A stretch of DNA of 64,000 nucleotides from NCBI GenBank assembly GCA_037576195.1, contig CM075102.1, positions 8,122,001 to 8,186,000 of the forward strand, given 5' to 3'. Positions 28,901-42,200 of the stretch are shown one piece after another; the first letter of the stretch is position 1, and every line of letters starts with the position of its first letter. This DNA is from Phytoseiulus persimilis. Its lineage: Eukaryota > Arthropoda > Arachnida > Mesostigmata > Phytoseiidae. A model generated the notes under the pieces. The model worked only from the letters and a program-made list of their open reading frames with translations. It was not told the DNA's origin and did not search any database. Made by a program: the position numbers and the translations under genes.

Positions 28901-31900
28901 ATCCGGAGAGTCCCCGCGAGAGGAAGATGCGGAGACGGTACCAGAAGCGAATTCCTCTTGCGGAAGACCCGACTTCGACCTCGCTTCCTATTTCGCAGGC
29001 CGATCGGAATCGGTGTTTCGCACCGGTGATTAATTACCATGCTGGGTGATTCGATGCTGATCCGTCGATGAGACAGGATGGGAAGAGAACTTTCGTTCAA
29101 CAACAACTCTTCCGCAATGGATGGGGGGATACACGAGTTCCTCAGCATTTGATTCGACAACAGGGCTTCCGACCCACACCTGTGCGATGTATGAAAATCG
29201 TTTTACGATGTAAGCTGTCGCGTCCTCTGCGAGGCTCACCCCTCCACGAAGCCCCTGACTGCGATCATCGCTTCCGTTGACTTCGCAAAAACTGCTCAAG
29301 GGCCATTTTGAGAGTTGGGGTGGTTTTCGGACATGAGCCGAGCGACAAAAACGCGATTTGTTTGCAAACAATACCCAGCATCCGACTAAATACTCGGACG
29401 TTGTTTGCGGATGCACCTGAACACGAACCAGGAGGACAAACACTGACGACCAGCTCCCTCACTCACCGAGCCAAAAACGCGAGCAATCGAAAATTGCAGC
29501 AATCGGAATCGGCTTGCGCACTATCTTGGATCAAGCGCGCGGGCTGAAACCCCGACCCGTCGGGAGGAACTATTCTCTAAATGCCTTCTGAGTTGATCCA
29601 TCCGATGTGGAAACTCTCCAAAAATTCTTTTGCCCTCCCATTATTGCCATCGAGTTGCCCGAGTTTCTCTCGCGTTGTGATCGGGTTTCTCGGGTCGGCG
29701 ATCCTGTCTTCCGAAACGGTTGCTGCGCCGGGAGAATATAGCCTCTCGAATCGGTTTTTATGTCGGATATGACCGAATGGTCGCGTCGAGAACGAGAGTA
29801 AGCCAGAAGCCGGTTTCTGGTTGGAGTCGAGCTCTTACAAAGCTCAGATAACTGTCGATTATCAACTCAATTATGGAGGATGGACCGTTGGATGTTCGAA
29901 ACCCGTCCAGTCTTCTAGCGTGCGGGTCGATTTTCCGGCATAAGGGTGATCAAGCTCCGCAGAATCTCACAAACGCAAAGGAAGCAGGAACCGATGAGCT
30001 CACTTCAAGTGACGCCCGGATCGATCGATGCACACACGCTGAGACCACACGCACCTGTTTGCCGCTAGACCTGAATCGTGCACGTCCCATCCGCGGTGAC
30101 CTCTCATGGCCTCGTTCGGTCCGCTCCAGAGCCAATTTACTCCAGGTCCACCACAACCACAAGCCCGCTCATAATTTCGCGACTCGTCTTGAACCAGTTC
30201 GAACTTTCGGCCTTCTTTCCCACGAGATGAGTTTCCGGCAGTCGCGTTTCCACCAGTCGCCGAAAATCGGCTTTCCGCGAGGGTTTTTCTCGAAGCGAGG
30301 AGATGCAATGGAACCTCCGCGCACCGGGCAGATGGCAAGTTACCAGGCGGCCAACTTAGCCGTCGATCGAGCGTCGATAGCTGTGCTCCTCCATTGTGAG
30401 TCTAAAAATCGCACGACGGAATTTCAATAACACCAGTAACCACACACGGTCGTAAATCGAGGGCGCTAATGACCGACATAAATTTGTCACCAAATGATTT
30501 TGTTGTCTGAACAGCGGCGGCACACAAGCAGTATTTTTAGCCGAGTCGTCCCGCTGAGTCGTTACGAAAGCATAAAACAATTCGCTGCTGTCGCTGTTAG
30601 ACTTCTCTGGACACGGTCGAAGAACACGGCCTGAACATGATGACCACAGAGGCAAGCTTGCAGCTTTCGATGGATTTGAACTTGTTTTTGAGGGTGGGGA
30701 GAGCGGCTCGCTTTAAATCTTCAGCGTCCGAAAGCCTCATTGAAATAGCCGTCGGAGGAAATTTTTGAGTTTCAGGACCCGGTCCATCTGCTCGCCATCT
30801 GCTTCTGCTGCTGATGCTCTCGTGGACATTCCTCGCAAACTGCGGCACTCTCTCGATCACTCACTGCGCGGCCGGCCAATCAGCTTGGTGGTCCGCGAGC
30901 TGGATCATCGACCTGGTCGGTGGACCTGCGTCGCAGAACAACCCGATCCCGGTTGACAGGTTGTTGGAATTCGCGTCTGTTTTGAGAATGGCTTTGCGAG
31001 CGATTGTTCTAGATTTGCTGGGCAGTTAAATGCAAAATTGGTGCCAGATCCGTCCTTTTTTCTGGGGTGATCTCGGTTTAGTTCTCAGCCACCTGTGGCT
31101 CGTTGGGGAGGCTTGCGCGCTGTACAAGCTACGCAGGCATTCGAGCGTATAGACGAGCAGTTAAGTGATCCGCTAGCCCGGGTTCGGGTCCCGGGTTCGG
31201 AGCGCTCAGACAACTCTGGTCATCTCTCTTCCCCGCTCTCGCACTCGAGTTTTGTTTCTCCTTCAAATTTCCAGCGGGTCAAGTTCCCGTTCAGATCATA
31301 CGGAAATTCGGTGGACGGAGCGTTGTCCGACTGGCGGAATGCTCACTCTGGAGTCTCGTGAGACGGAAGGGGGTTCATGAATAATTCCTAGAATCGGAAA
31401 GCAAAATCAAACCGAAACCGCTGCGCGGAATTGAACCGCTTCTCAAGTACGTTGTTCAAGACCCGAACGCAAACAGGTTCAGAACCAGAGGCCCGGAAAA
31501 GACTGTTTGTGACATGCAGTCTCGCGGGCTCCCGTTTCCTGGAGATCAGTTCCCTCCCCCACCGCCCTCCTCCCCCGCCGCGGAGGATGTTTTATCGAGG
31601 AGGCTCTCTTCTCCTCTTATCCCGTGGTTTCTTTGGATATCTCCCCAAACGCGTCTCTCCCGTGGGGGGTTTCGACTCCCGCGTCCGCCACAAGATGTAG
31701 ATGAGGTTGTTGTGCCAGATCCGAGTTGCTTCCCCCCAATTCAGACGTTTCGCCGAGGACTTCGCGTCCGTGAGCCTGTCGGCCGTCAGGTCTCCCCCTC
31801 AATCTCCCCGCTGACGACCGGACACGTCAGGAAACGGACAAAGGTAACTGAGCGAGTGAAGATTGTGGCCCGCCGCCAGAAATACGAGAGTACTGACTCT

Positions 31901-33150
31901 ACGGTCCTATTTCGTGCCCATCCCTATTTTCTGTCGTTTCTACTCGCTCCGACTTGACGAATTCTCTCCCGTTATTTCGTGCGGCCGTGGGACATCGGAC
32001 GAAGAAGTCGAGAAGCCCCCAGCGGATCACTGAGGAGAACAGTTGTACCCACAGTAGTCTCAATGCAATCAGAAAGAGATTCGACGGCAACCACTCGAGA
32101 CAGCTAGAGAGGCTTGGAGGAAGTAGACGCGAAAAACGACGACGGACAGGCTTTCTGGTTCGCGAGCCAAACACTGAGAGCATCAACAAGATTGAAACCT
32201 GGGCTGACGCCACGGTTCCCGAGTGCTCTATCAAAGAACAAACTGTGTCGGGTCGATGTGGCGGGACCCGAGCCTCGCTTGTTCATCTTGGATCGATCCG
32301 ACTACCGAACCCTGTGTCAAATGTCCCGCGTCTGGTTCCAGCGGCTGAGATGAAAACGTTGTCCACGTGATGCCACGCAAAGTAATTATACGAGCGACGA
32401 TATTGATCAACTTTCTGAAAGCGCATCCAATTGCGTCCGAGTCTGGAGCCATTCTCGAGCCCTGGCAACGATGAATATTCCCCGACACCACCTCTAATCA
32501 CGGCTGAGAGTATTGATTCGCTCTCATCTTGATGAGGCAGAACACTCTCCGCAGGAAAATCTGCAGCGGAGTTTGCAGCGGCTCAACTACTGGGAACGGT
32601 TCTCATTGGATTACTTTGGCAGCCATCTTTGACACATGCTTTTCATTTCACTGAAGTCGTAGGTCTTTTGCATGATCGCCAGAATCCTCGCAACAGTTTT
32701 CTTTGCCTCATTCCACTTGGGCTTGTCATACGACACCATACGAAGAAAAGCAACCTGGCGGCTACTCTGAACGGGGCTCTTTCGCAAGCCGAGAGGACCG
32801 ATGCACATGGCTTAAACTCCCTGACGTACGAGCCGCTTCGCGATCCATGTACGCTCCTCTATTCAAGACAAGCCACGGCAGTGTTGGAAACACTGTCAGA
32901 GAGCTTGATGTGTGTATTCTGGGACCTGAGCTGAGCTCTGAAATCATGAGGCTTGCTTTCGTACAGGCGAGAAAGGAGGTGGGATGAGCAAATGGAAGCC
33001 AAAGCTGAGTCCGTGTCAGATCTCGATTACCTTTTTGCTAACCTCCACGGAAACTCATAACAGGAGACTTTTTCCCCGCGTGGATGGGTGAACTCGAGGT
33101 CGAAAATCCCGGCTGGGATTCTGAACTGCTGCTGAATCCCACGGAGGACG
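26000..33150. other. No gene recognised; tetranucleotide tracts and tRNA-like fragments
   Basis: Holds the CTGC tract and two weak tRNA-like promoter pairs near 27.8 and 31.15 kb. ORFs reach 185 codons (29873-30430) but carry no recognisable domain. Confidence 0.4.
28095..28130. repeat. (CTGC)n tetranucleotide tract
   Basis: CTTG then CTGC units over 36 bp, interrupted by one CCGG. Confidence 0.85.
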
Positions 33151-33163
33151 CACTCTCCAGTGG

Positions 33164-34088
33164 TGTGCACCCGGAATCCCGAAAACCCAAAATAACGAAA
33201 ACCCGAAATACCGAAAACCCGAAATACCGAAAATCATTTTGGTCTCGTGTTACATCAACCGAGGCTTCTATGCCGAGTGCGGATTCCAGCTATGAAAGTG
33301 GATTCGACGGCGCTCACTAACATCCATGGATTCCAGAACGGTTCAAATCCGAATCTGTGAGCAAGTCTCCTCATAAATCGTATCCAACATACAGCAGCCG
33401 CTCACACATACGAGAACAGTCGGGGACCCGCTTCGCTGGTGGGTCCCGGAGGTCGAAGAGGTCCCGTTTCACCACCAACCCAAAACCTATTTGAAACTGC
33501 GCATAGCTCCCAGATCTGCAATGCTGTTCTCAATTCAGCGCTGACGTTGATCGTCAAACGAGCGCCGGCACGGGTTCCGTATACAACCAGATACGATTGA
33601 AGGGAACAGATCAGGATTTCAGATTCAGATGGCCTCGTGTATGGGCTTTTCGTGGTCAATCAGCCACTCTTGTACGGAACAAGGCGAGCTCCTCCGAAAA
33701 TTCGACTTCAAGTTTCGCCAAGTTAACCGGGCAGAGCAGGATTATCAGGACTGGCATTCATCAAAGAATCTCGAACTTTCGAGGACTGTCATAACATTCC
33801 CAAGATTCCTGACAACCTTGCTTGGCTCAACCCAGCATACAACGGCTCCCGAATGATCCGGGTAGGCTCCGGCGAATGATTCCGGCAGTCCTCCGTGAAT
33901 GTCAATGCTTTCGAGTAAGCCTCCACGGCCGGGCTCGGCGCTCGACATAGAAGTCTCAGCTGCTCTCCGACGGGAGGGGAACACCTTTCGGCATTCCGGG
34001 TTTTCGGGATTCAGGGCGTTTGGTATTTCGGGTTTTCGGTATTTCGGGTTTTCGGTATTCCGGGTTTTCGGCATTCCGGACCCAAACC
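33164..34088. mobile_element. Foldback-type element FB2, related to FB1
   Basis: The left arm has 15-16 bp units of the type gaaaacccgaaatacc (33171-33236); the right arm has the inverted equivalents (33988-34080). An inverted internal motif gaggcttctatg occurs at 33261-33272 and, diverged, at 33943-33959; FB1 has the same motif in both arms. An 11-bp direct repeat, ctctccagtgg, flanks it at 33153-33163 and 34089-34099. The arms have diverged more than those of FB1, so it is probably older. No coding capacity is recognised in the interior. Confidence 0.68.
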
Positions 34089-34099
34089 CTCTCCAGTGG

Positions 34100-36200
34100 A
34101 CTGTACAGGTTGGCTTTTCACGTCGGGAGTTATTCGAGCCCTTTTCCGATCGAGCCTAAAAACTTTTTTTTTCAGGCGTTCCTGAAAAAGATCGAGAGGA
34201 CGTCGAATTCATCGAATTGGACTCGCCAGGTTGCGTTAGAAGAAGCCGGTTACCTGTAAGACAACTGAACGATCTGATCTTCAATCCTCTGAAAATGGGA
34301 AGCGGTCCGGAAGTCCGATCCGATGGAAAACGACTTTTCCCCGATCAACTCGAAAAAAATGAGTCGCTTTCGATCCAACCCCTGGCCGCATTTTTCATCA
34401 AAAATTTTCCGATGAAGCATCAACATGACCGGCCGGTAATCCTCCATCAGGCCCGGAAACTCCCGAGCCCGAAGAGCCACCCTGCAGAGATGGGCGAGCT
34501 CAATGGTCTTCGGCGTAATCTTTATGGGTCGGTTATTTCTCAAGTAAGATGAGAGTTCCACCGAGATCGTCAACTACAGGTATCAAACAGTGCGGCTGAC
34601 ACCGAAAAAATGACCTAGGACTGAAGCCTTACGAGCCCGAAGACTTCAAATTCTAAGAGAAGACGACAAAGCTCTTCAACTCCAAAGGCGCGGTCAGTTG
34701 GTTCACCGAGCGGCTGAAACTTCGTGCGAGAGCATTCTTCTCACAAATAAGTAACGGTTCACCCGAGGACACTCCTACGATTCTCGAAGTGAACGCTACT
34801 GATGATCAGAAGAAAATTCTGCATCGTAATGAGTCGTAAAGTGAGGCCGAAATCCTGAATTGGTGAAGGTTCAGGTGAGCTTCCGCGTTCCAACAAGACT
34901 CGGAACCAGGTCACCGCCCGGAATTGGCGGAGCAGCAGCGAAATCCATGTCCATGTCATCATCTGATCAGGACGAAAGCCACCATCAGCTTCGGACCTCA
35001 ACCCGATGGATCATTCCAAGTGGTTTACTCCGAAGGCCACGGGCTGTGTGAACCCACAACGTTTGAATTCAAGTCAATCACTTGCACGGGAGCGGTATCG
35101 TATGGATTTGAATGAGTAGCACCGAACGGCCGAAAATCTTGAGAAGCAATCGAAACCAGAGGCGGCCATTTGGATTTGACCGACTGATTGGAGGGCGTCT
35201 TGCTCGAAATTCTCCCGAAAATCCGCGAATTTTTCCAGCAATCACGGTGTTATGTGGACAAAAGCTCGTCGGGACTATTTACTGTCACCCTGTATGGCGC
35301 TCTACTGGATTCGAAGATGAGCAGCGAGCCATCCGATGGGAGACCCCATGACCGTGAACGAACCGCTCGTGAGTAGGATGCCCCGTCATTCAGGACAGGT
35401 GACACATGCGGCGGTTGAATCAGCCTCGCGTCGAGCCACGTGCTTCCTTGTGACGTTCCCAGATCGTACTTCGCCGAGAATTCGCTTGAGAACGAGATCG
35501 AGATGGCCGCTGTACCCGACTATGGCGATTAGAATCACGACCCACCGCGGGGTTTCGTAGAAAATTTGGAGTTACGACGTTTCGCATCTGGGCTCTTTAT
35601 GTACACTTTCTCTCTCCTCTCTAGACTTCGGTTCGGATTCGTCAACGTCGAGGTTATTCAGGAGTGCTCAGGAACGAACCGCGGTTCTCGGTGGAGCCGC
35701 ACCGATAACAGAGGTCGATTCGCCCGCGTACCCGGGTTGGGAATGTTTCTTGTGAAGTGTTGCAGATGACGGTTTCATGACACGAGAAATGTTCGTGCGC
35801 TGTGCGCGTTCTCCTCTGTGGACGAGATGAGAAGTTGGAGGCTTTTCAAATAGTGCGTGGCACTCATTGCTCATCCAATCGCTTTTTTGTCCATCGTCTC
35901 ATCACAGTGCTTTCAATCAGTCTTTTTCTCCAGACTCCCTTGCGGATCTCGCCCCTCGCGTTGTTCAGACCCCACCACTCTTCCAGCTTCCAGATCCTTC
36001 ATCCTCCCGACTCGCTCTTCGCTTCTGTCCCTGTTCTGTATGCTCCCAATCCTTCAACTAGAGCCGCTCCTCTCGAAGGTTTCGACCGTTTTTCCCCTCG
36101 CCATCCTTAACGCTCTGTTCCAATCCCTCTGAACTCTCTCTCTTCGGTCAGGGGACGCAGGTGTTGTCCATCTTCCAGGATCGTTGGATATATAATAGCT
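34100..36200. other. No gene recognised
   Basis: Short ORFs on both strands. A single copy of the motif shared with the 50-kb inverted repeat lies at 35561-35596. Confidence 0.4.
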
Positions 36201-39200
36201 TTCGTTCCGAATTCCATTAAGAGACAAACGCGTGCTGCTTGGCGGCTGAGTCGTCTACAGGTGGTGGAGCTCTTACTGATCGGATGTTCGCCCAGTCTGC
36301 CCTGGTTCCTCTTCCGTTCCTTCGTTGCTTTCTCAGTCGTCTGCCCGCTCAGCGACCAGTCGAGCAGCCAGACAGACAGTGCTCTCAGCTGAATAGTGGG
36401 GTAGGCGACTGGCTGGCTTGTCGGCGGGCCGCCGGCCTGGTTAACACTGGTCCCGAGGCCATGACCCGACAAGGTTCGACGTCCTCCTCAGCATCCGAAA
36501 GATATCCGGGCAGACATCGAGGGAGAGCGAAGACGGAGGAGACGCAGCGATCGCGTCGTGGATCTCGGTGGGTCGCCCTCCTCACTGATAGTTCGAGGGC
36601 TGCCGGGCTCAGCACCGCACGAACTGCCTGAACCCAACCAGTCAGGTCCGTCAGCGACGAATCGATTCAATCGGTAGCGTTCCAGTGGACGAACTGGCGC
36701 TGGGAGCGTTCTTCCTCCGGATGTTGATGTGCGGGAGAATCTCTCCCAGAATTTCGGGAAAAGCGAGCTCGGACCAACCCCGGTGGAGCGCATCGCGTAC
36801 TCGCCAACTGCGGACCCGGGGGCGCGGCAGCCTCCGGCTCAGTGAAGTCAACTTCCGTGAAGAACACACGGAAGGATTCGGGAAAAAGAGGATTCATGGG
36901 GTTGCGGGAAAGTCGAGCCTCAAGTTCCTCTCTCTAACGCGAGGGCCGCCTCCGCCCGACTCCTTCGAAGGCAACAGCGAGGCAGACTTGCGGACGGGCA
37001 GGCGGCGAGCCCGCTTTTTCTTTCGCTCCAGTTCACCGCCCGATCGTTCTGCCTCGCGGGTCAGTCAGACACCCTGCGAGCAAACCAACTACCCGACCGA
37101 CCGACCGACCGACCGATCGACCGCCCGACCACCACCCAACCGCAAAAGCGAAGAGGACGCTCCTGCTGACCGCGCAAACGGCCCAGACAGCCGCTTAGCC
37201 CGCTGACCAGACGGCGCGAGATGTGCGCAGCACTGACTTCCCGACAGCGGCGGGAGGGGGAGCCGTCGGAGAGAGAGAGAGACGCAAAGCCGAAAGTTCA
37301 AAGGAAGCGGGAAGGCTTTGGGAATATCGAGGAAGACGATAGCGATTGCTCCGTATGGGATGCAGGCGAGCATGCAAGAAGCCTGTCGGTCGGCCGCAGG
37401 GAAAAATAAACGGCGCAAGCCCTGAGAACAAACGCGAGCCTTCTTCCGCTCGGTTTGATGTGACGCAAAATGAAATTATAAAAAATAAAGAGCAAACAAG
37501 CCCAGCCGACAAGATCGGATAAGACGAGCCCAAACAGACTGAGCGGATAGATAGGAGAAGCCTCAGAAAGCTGAAGAGGAGGAACGGGAGAAAGGAGCAA
37601 CAGTCTCGGGAGGGAGGTGTGGGGTTTGGAAACGGGTTTCGGAGAAGGCGGACAAATGTCGATCGAGCACGAGCTGTGCAGGATAGAGAGCCGGATAATA
37701 AGCCGCTGCACCTGCGGGTAGTGGTATTCGAAGGAAAACGTAAATCCAGGAGGGGGATAGGGGGCAAGGAACAGGAGAAGCGTCAAAGAGGAACCAACGG
37801 CAACGAGCACCGTTCCGAAATGAGGTGGAAAAACTGGAATGATTAAAAACGATCGACGAGCTGGTGCTCTACCGCATAGGGGTCGATGATGATCTCGGAC
37901 AATTATTTCTCCTTCAGTTGAGCCGCGGCTCACTTCGGCGGGCTCGTCTTGCGCGGTCAACTGAACTCCACCATATATGTATATTGTGAGCATCAGTCGC
38001 TGCTCGGCCGCGCATACACGTGGTGTCGGAACGAGGCGATCGGTTTGCTTTTTAGCCCTCGTATTGACCGACACTATTCAGTCTCGGTTATCGATTGGTC
38101 GCAGGGAAAGGGACGCTAGGGCCTCCTTCTTGGTCCCTCCGAATTTTCTCTCTTGAGGACGGACATGATCACGCCGAAACTCCGATCAGGTTGCGGAGCG
38201 GACGCTTTCGACTTCATTCCCTTCGGTCGATCGAGATGTCTCCGGATGTCGACAGGAAACCGAGTGGATTGCTGACCACCCGATTGACAGGCGCCGTCAA
38301 GGAGGAATGGGAGAGCGTGTTCGTCGAGAAGCGCGCTCCTGTCCGCCACGAAGCCGGTGAATTATGAGCGTAGACAGCTCCGTCATCGTTCTGTCCAGAG
38401 GAGATGCAGCCCAAAAAAAAAGCGGTGGTAGAGGAAGGGGCTCTGCTTGTATGCGGCGGGCAGAACGCCGTGCAAGTTGCAACAGACAAGTTTGACTTAA
38501 AGCATCGGACGGCACCCAGAAGTGCAATCCGACGGATAGCTTCCTTCATTCCGGCCCGCCGTATTTTCTCTCTGTTCTTTATGGGCGGCGCCGTAGTGTA
38601 AAAGAACACTTCCGTCGTTATCTAGCTCCTTTTTCATACCGCACAGCAGACGAAGCACTGTCGTCACGAACACAAATAGAAGTCACGATGGTTCTTGTGC
38701 TGAGAACGACGGCTACTCCGTTCCTCATCATCTCGGCCTCTCAACAGCTACGGCAACTCTGCACCCTCAAATATATGCGTCCCCCCCCCCTCTGCCCCCA
38801 ATACGAAATTCGTCGAGGAACGAAGCCCAATGCTCTGCGCTGACACGAAGCCACGCAGAGAGATCCGAGGAAACCATGCGAACATTCCGCATTCGCGCGA
38901 AAAATTCATCCTCCAGGTTCTGCTTCTCCAGATGTCCGTGTCAGTGTTTATGTGTGGGCGTGTGTTGGATCGGTTTATTGAAACCGTTCTAGAGCTTCTC
39001 GACCTGTAACCGTCCGGGCGACCGAAGCTTGACGAGGTGCCATTTCGGAGCCGTTAATCCCCGCGTGGGATTGAACGTCCTGTCGGAGTGTCGCATCAAT
39101 AGGTCGGATAGATGAACGGAGACGCGGATGCGTCGAGAGATACCCTGGAAACGGTTGACGGCCTTCAGAACCAGTCCTAGGTTTCCTCAAGCGCCCTCGC

Positions 39201-42200
39201 TGAGTTGCAGCAAGCACCGTTGCTGTGGTGGGGTCGCGACGCCTAGCAACAGATCCGCCGAAGACGAAAGGCTCTATGAAGGTCCTTCATTAGCATCCAT
39301 TGAAAAAGTGGATGGGCCGTCGAACGCTCTTGATCGGATTCTCGACGGGCCTGAATCTTCCGGATGACGACCGTTCGTCAGTCAGTGATGCTAGCTGGTC
39401 GAGCGTCTGGCAGCCGACACTCGAACGGCATTCTTCAAACTCTGCTGTCGCTCTGCCGTCACTGATTCCAGTCCGCTGCCTCCCCCCGAGACCCTCAACT
39501 GACGGGAAAATCTATCGAGAGGAAAACCGAAAAGTGGAGCATCGCCTCCCAGACTAGGTTCGGCCGCCGTTGTCTGTGCCGCGCGTCAATCCAGCAGATA
39601 TCCTCCGTGACCTCAAGAACTCGGACGCGGGTTTATTTACTGAGTGCGTTTCTGTCGTTTCGGTTGGATCGACATCGAACTCTCGTTTCACGCGGAACGG
39701 TCGGAATTCGAGTTGTACGCTTGACTCGCTCAAATGAATGCGCAGCCTCTCGATCAAAGCCGCGGAACTCGCGTGGAGTCCCGGCAGAAGCTCTCAAGAC
39801 TGTTCTTCCTCTTTCTAGACCGCCTCGTCGCCGTGGGCTCCGGAAAGTTGAGTCCTTCTCAACGATAGAAGAATATTTACAGAGGAAATCCTAAACCATT
39901 GAGAGCGTTTCCCAATGCCGGAGCATCGCGGATATCGAACCGGACACAGAACGGGACGGAGTTTCTCGAAAGAATCACTTCTGGACTTCTTTCAGATGAG
40001 CTCTACAGGCGGCAGGCCTTGCGCCGTCATCGTCCGCTATTTCAGTCGTCGTCGTCGTCCGTTCGCTCACAAAGACTTCAAGGCCTCAATGGAAATTTCG
40101 TTCCCTGTCGCGCCTCTCGAGGACCTTGAGCCGGGACTGCTTGTCATTTGTATCGCTATCGCTCCAAGGTTCTGCGTTTGACGTAGCGGGCCGGCGCGAA
40201 ACAAACTGGAAGAGGCCACGGCGAGCTAGAAGGGGCAACAGCGAACTCTGCGTAGTTGATGTATTCATACCACTGCGGAAGCGGCTCTCGCGAACGAGTT
40301 GACATGGACGATGAGGATGGAGCGGTCCTTCTCTCGTTCGTTCCCGTGATCCCATCCGGGGAAATCAGGGTCCCCAATCGGACCGAAGCTGATCGGGAGT
40401 CGCGTCGCCAAGCCTGGCGGCTCCTGCGTGGAGCCTTTGCGGTCGGGACAACCTGGCACCTGACGCAAGCGTTCCCTCAGTAGGCAACAAAGTCGTCCCG
40501 GCCGTCCAGCGACCAGGAAACAGAAGATCGCGGACTGGAACGCAGATTCATTTCGATGACGGCATCAGCGACGTGCGTAGTCGCGGTAGCCGGAAGAGAG
40601 AGAGCGAAGAAATGGTATTGGGAAACGCGGATTTCGACACCGTTCTGCCTGCCCAGCAGCACACTCACTCACAACTGCTTTCGGAGTCTTGGAACGGGAG
40701 CCGGGCTGAGCGCGATGAGCACTACCCCGCGTCGCCGGGGAGGAAAGGATTGCGACCGCGGGGGGAGGGGGGCTTTGAGAGACGGCATGTCTCCTTTTCG
40801 CTTACGCAAGCTGTGGCGACAACGAAACCGACGATACTTTGTGTTACACACCATGCAGCTCACTTGTTGCTCCTGCTACGGCGGAGCCAATTCTCCTGAC
40901 ACGAGCTGGAAAAGGGGAACAAGATGACAAGATCTCCAGTGGCTCGGGGAGATCATAGGATCGAAGCTGCCTTCGACGTTCCGGTGGGAAATCCCGCCGG
41001 AGTTTGCGAGGAATCATTGTGCGGTCATGCTCTCGCCCTCGGAGTGAGCTTCCTCCAGAAGTCGTGCGCCCCGCACGTCTCATCCTGGGAGACGCCGACA
41101 GTGTCTCCCGTGCCCGAGACCTTGAGCGGGCGCCGTCGGGGGCTCCCGCGGGCCCAGCGTCGCCCCACAAGTTCGTTCGCCGAGTCGCGCCGTCGAACTT
41201 TCTGTCGAGGATTTCCCTATCGTCACCGATCGGGACGGCAGAAGTCATTCGTGCGACGCGATGAGGTCGATGGAAAACGGGGAAAACAGTCCGCGCCAAC
41301 CCACCAACCTGAGAGCGGGTCGGCTGCGTGAGTCGGTCTAAGGCTGGCGGTGTTGTCGGGCCTTCTCCGCTTTGATCCGTTCCGATTTTCTCGAGCGTCC
41401 ATGGTTCTTGCTGGCTTCTCCTCAGGCGGCGACGGGGGAAGGCGAGCGGAGGGCCACATTGGTTGACTGGCTATGACGGCCATGTCGTTGCGGCGGCAGC
41501 GGCGACAGCATCGGCCGCCGCCGCTGTCATCGTTGTCGTCCTGAGAGAGCCCTCGATGTGAAGCTGCGGCCTTGAGCCTCGTGCAGCGGAGGACCGACTC
41601 CCTGTACAATATCCTCGCGCAGTTCCTCATCGCTACAGGGGCGGCGCACGGGAGACACGCTGCTGAATCCTCCGCTGATATTTGCAGCACCGCCCGGAGC
41701 TCCCGTCTGACGAAACATTCCACCCGACCAACTCCCCACCAAGGAAGCTTCCAGACGAGCAAATTGGTTTTGCGACATGGGAGGAAGCGAAAGGCTGCTG
41801 CTCCTGCTGACGTTGGGTGGTCGAGAGTGGCAGCTCTCTTGGAAAGCCCTCCCCGACCTCGACGGCGACGACAACAACAGCAACTTTAATATAGACTCCC
41901 GAACAGGCTTCCGACCAGACCGTCCGAGCCGTCGGTCACGGGGACAAACAATCAGACTGTCGAGCTCAGGCGACGCACGTTTGCTCACCGCTCGCCGGAA
42001 GTCCCCGACGGACGCGGAATGGGGGGGGGGGGACGCAAGCCGAAGCCTGAATAACAGGGCATCGAATTCGCTACCTGTGGAGGAGTGGGATGCGAGACAG
42101 CAGTGGAGGTCGGGGATTGATTTTTTGCCGAAGGACGAGCGCGTTGTCGGTCTGGATTCGTGCGGAGCTTCGTATCGGAGGGCCGCCGTCCGGCTACCCG

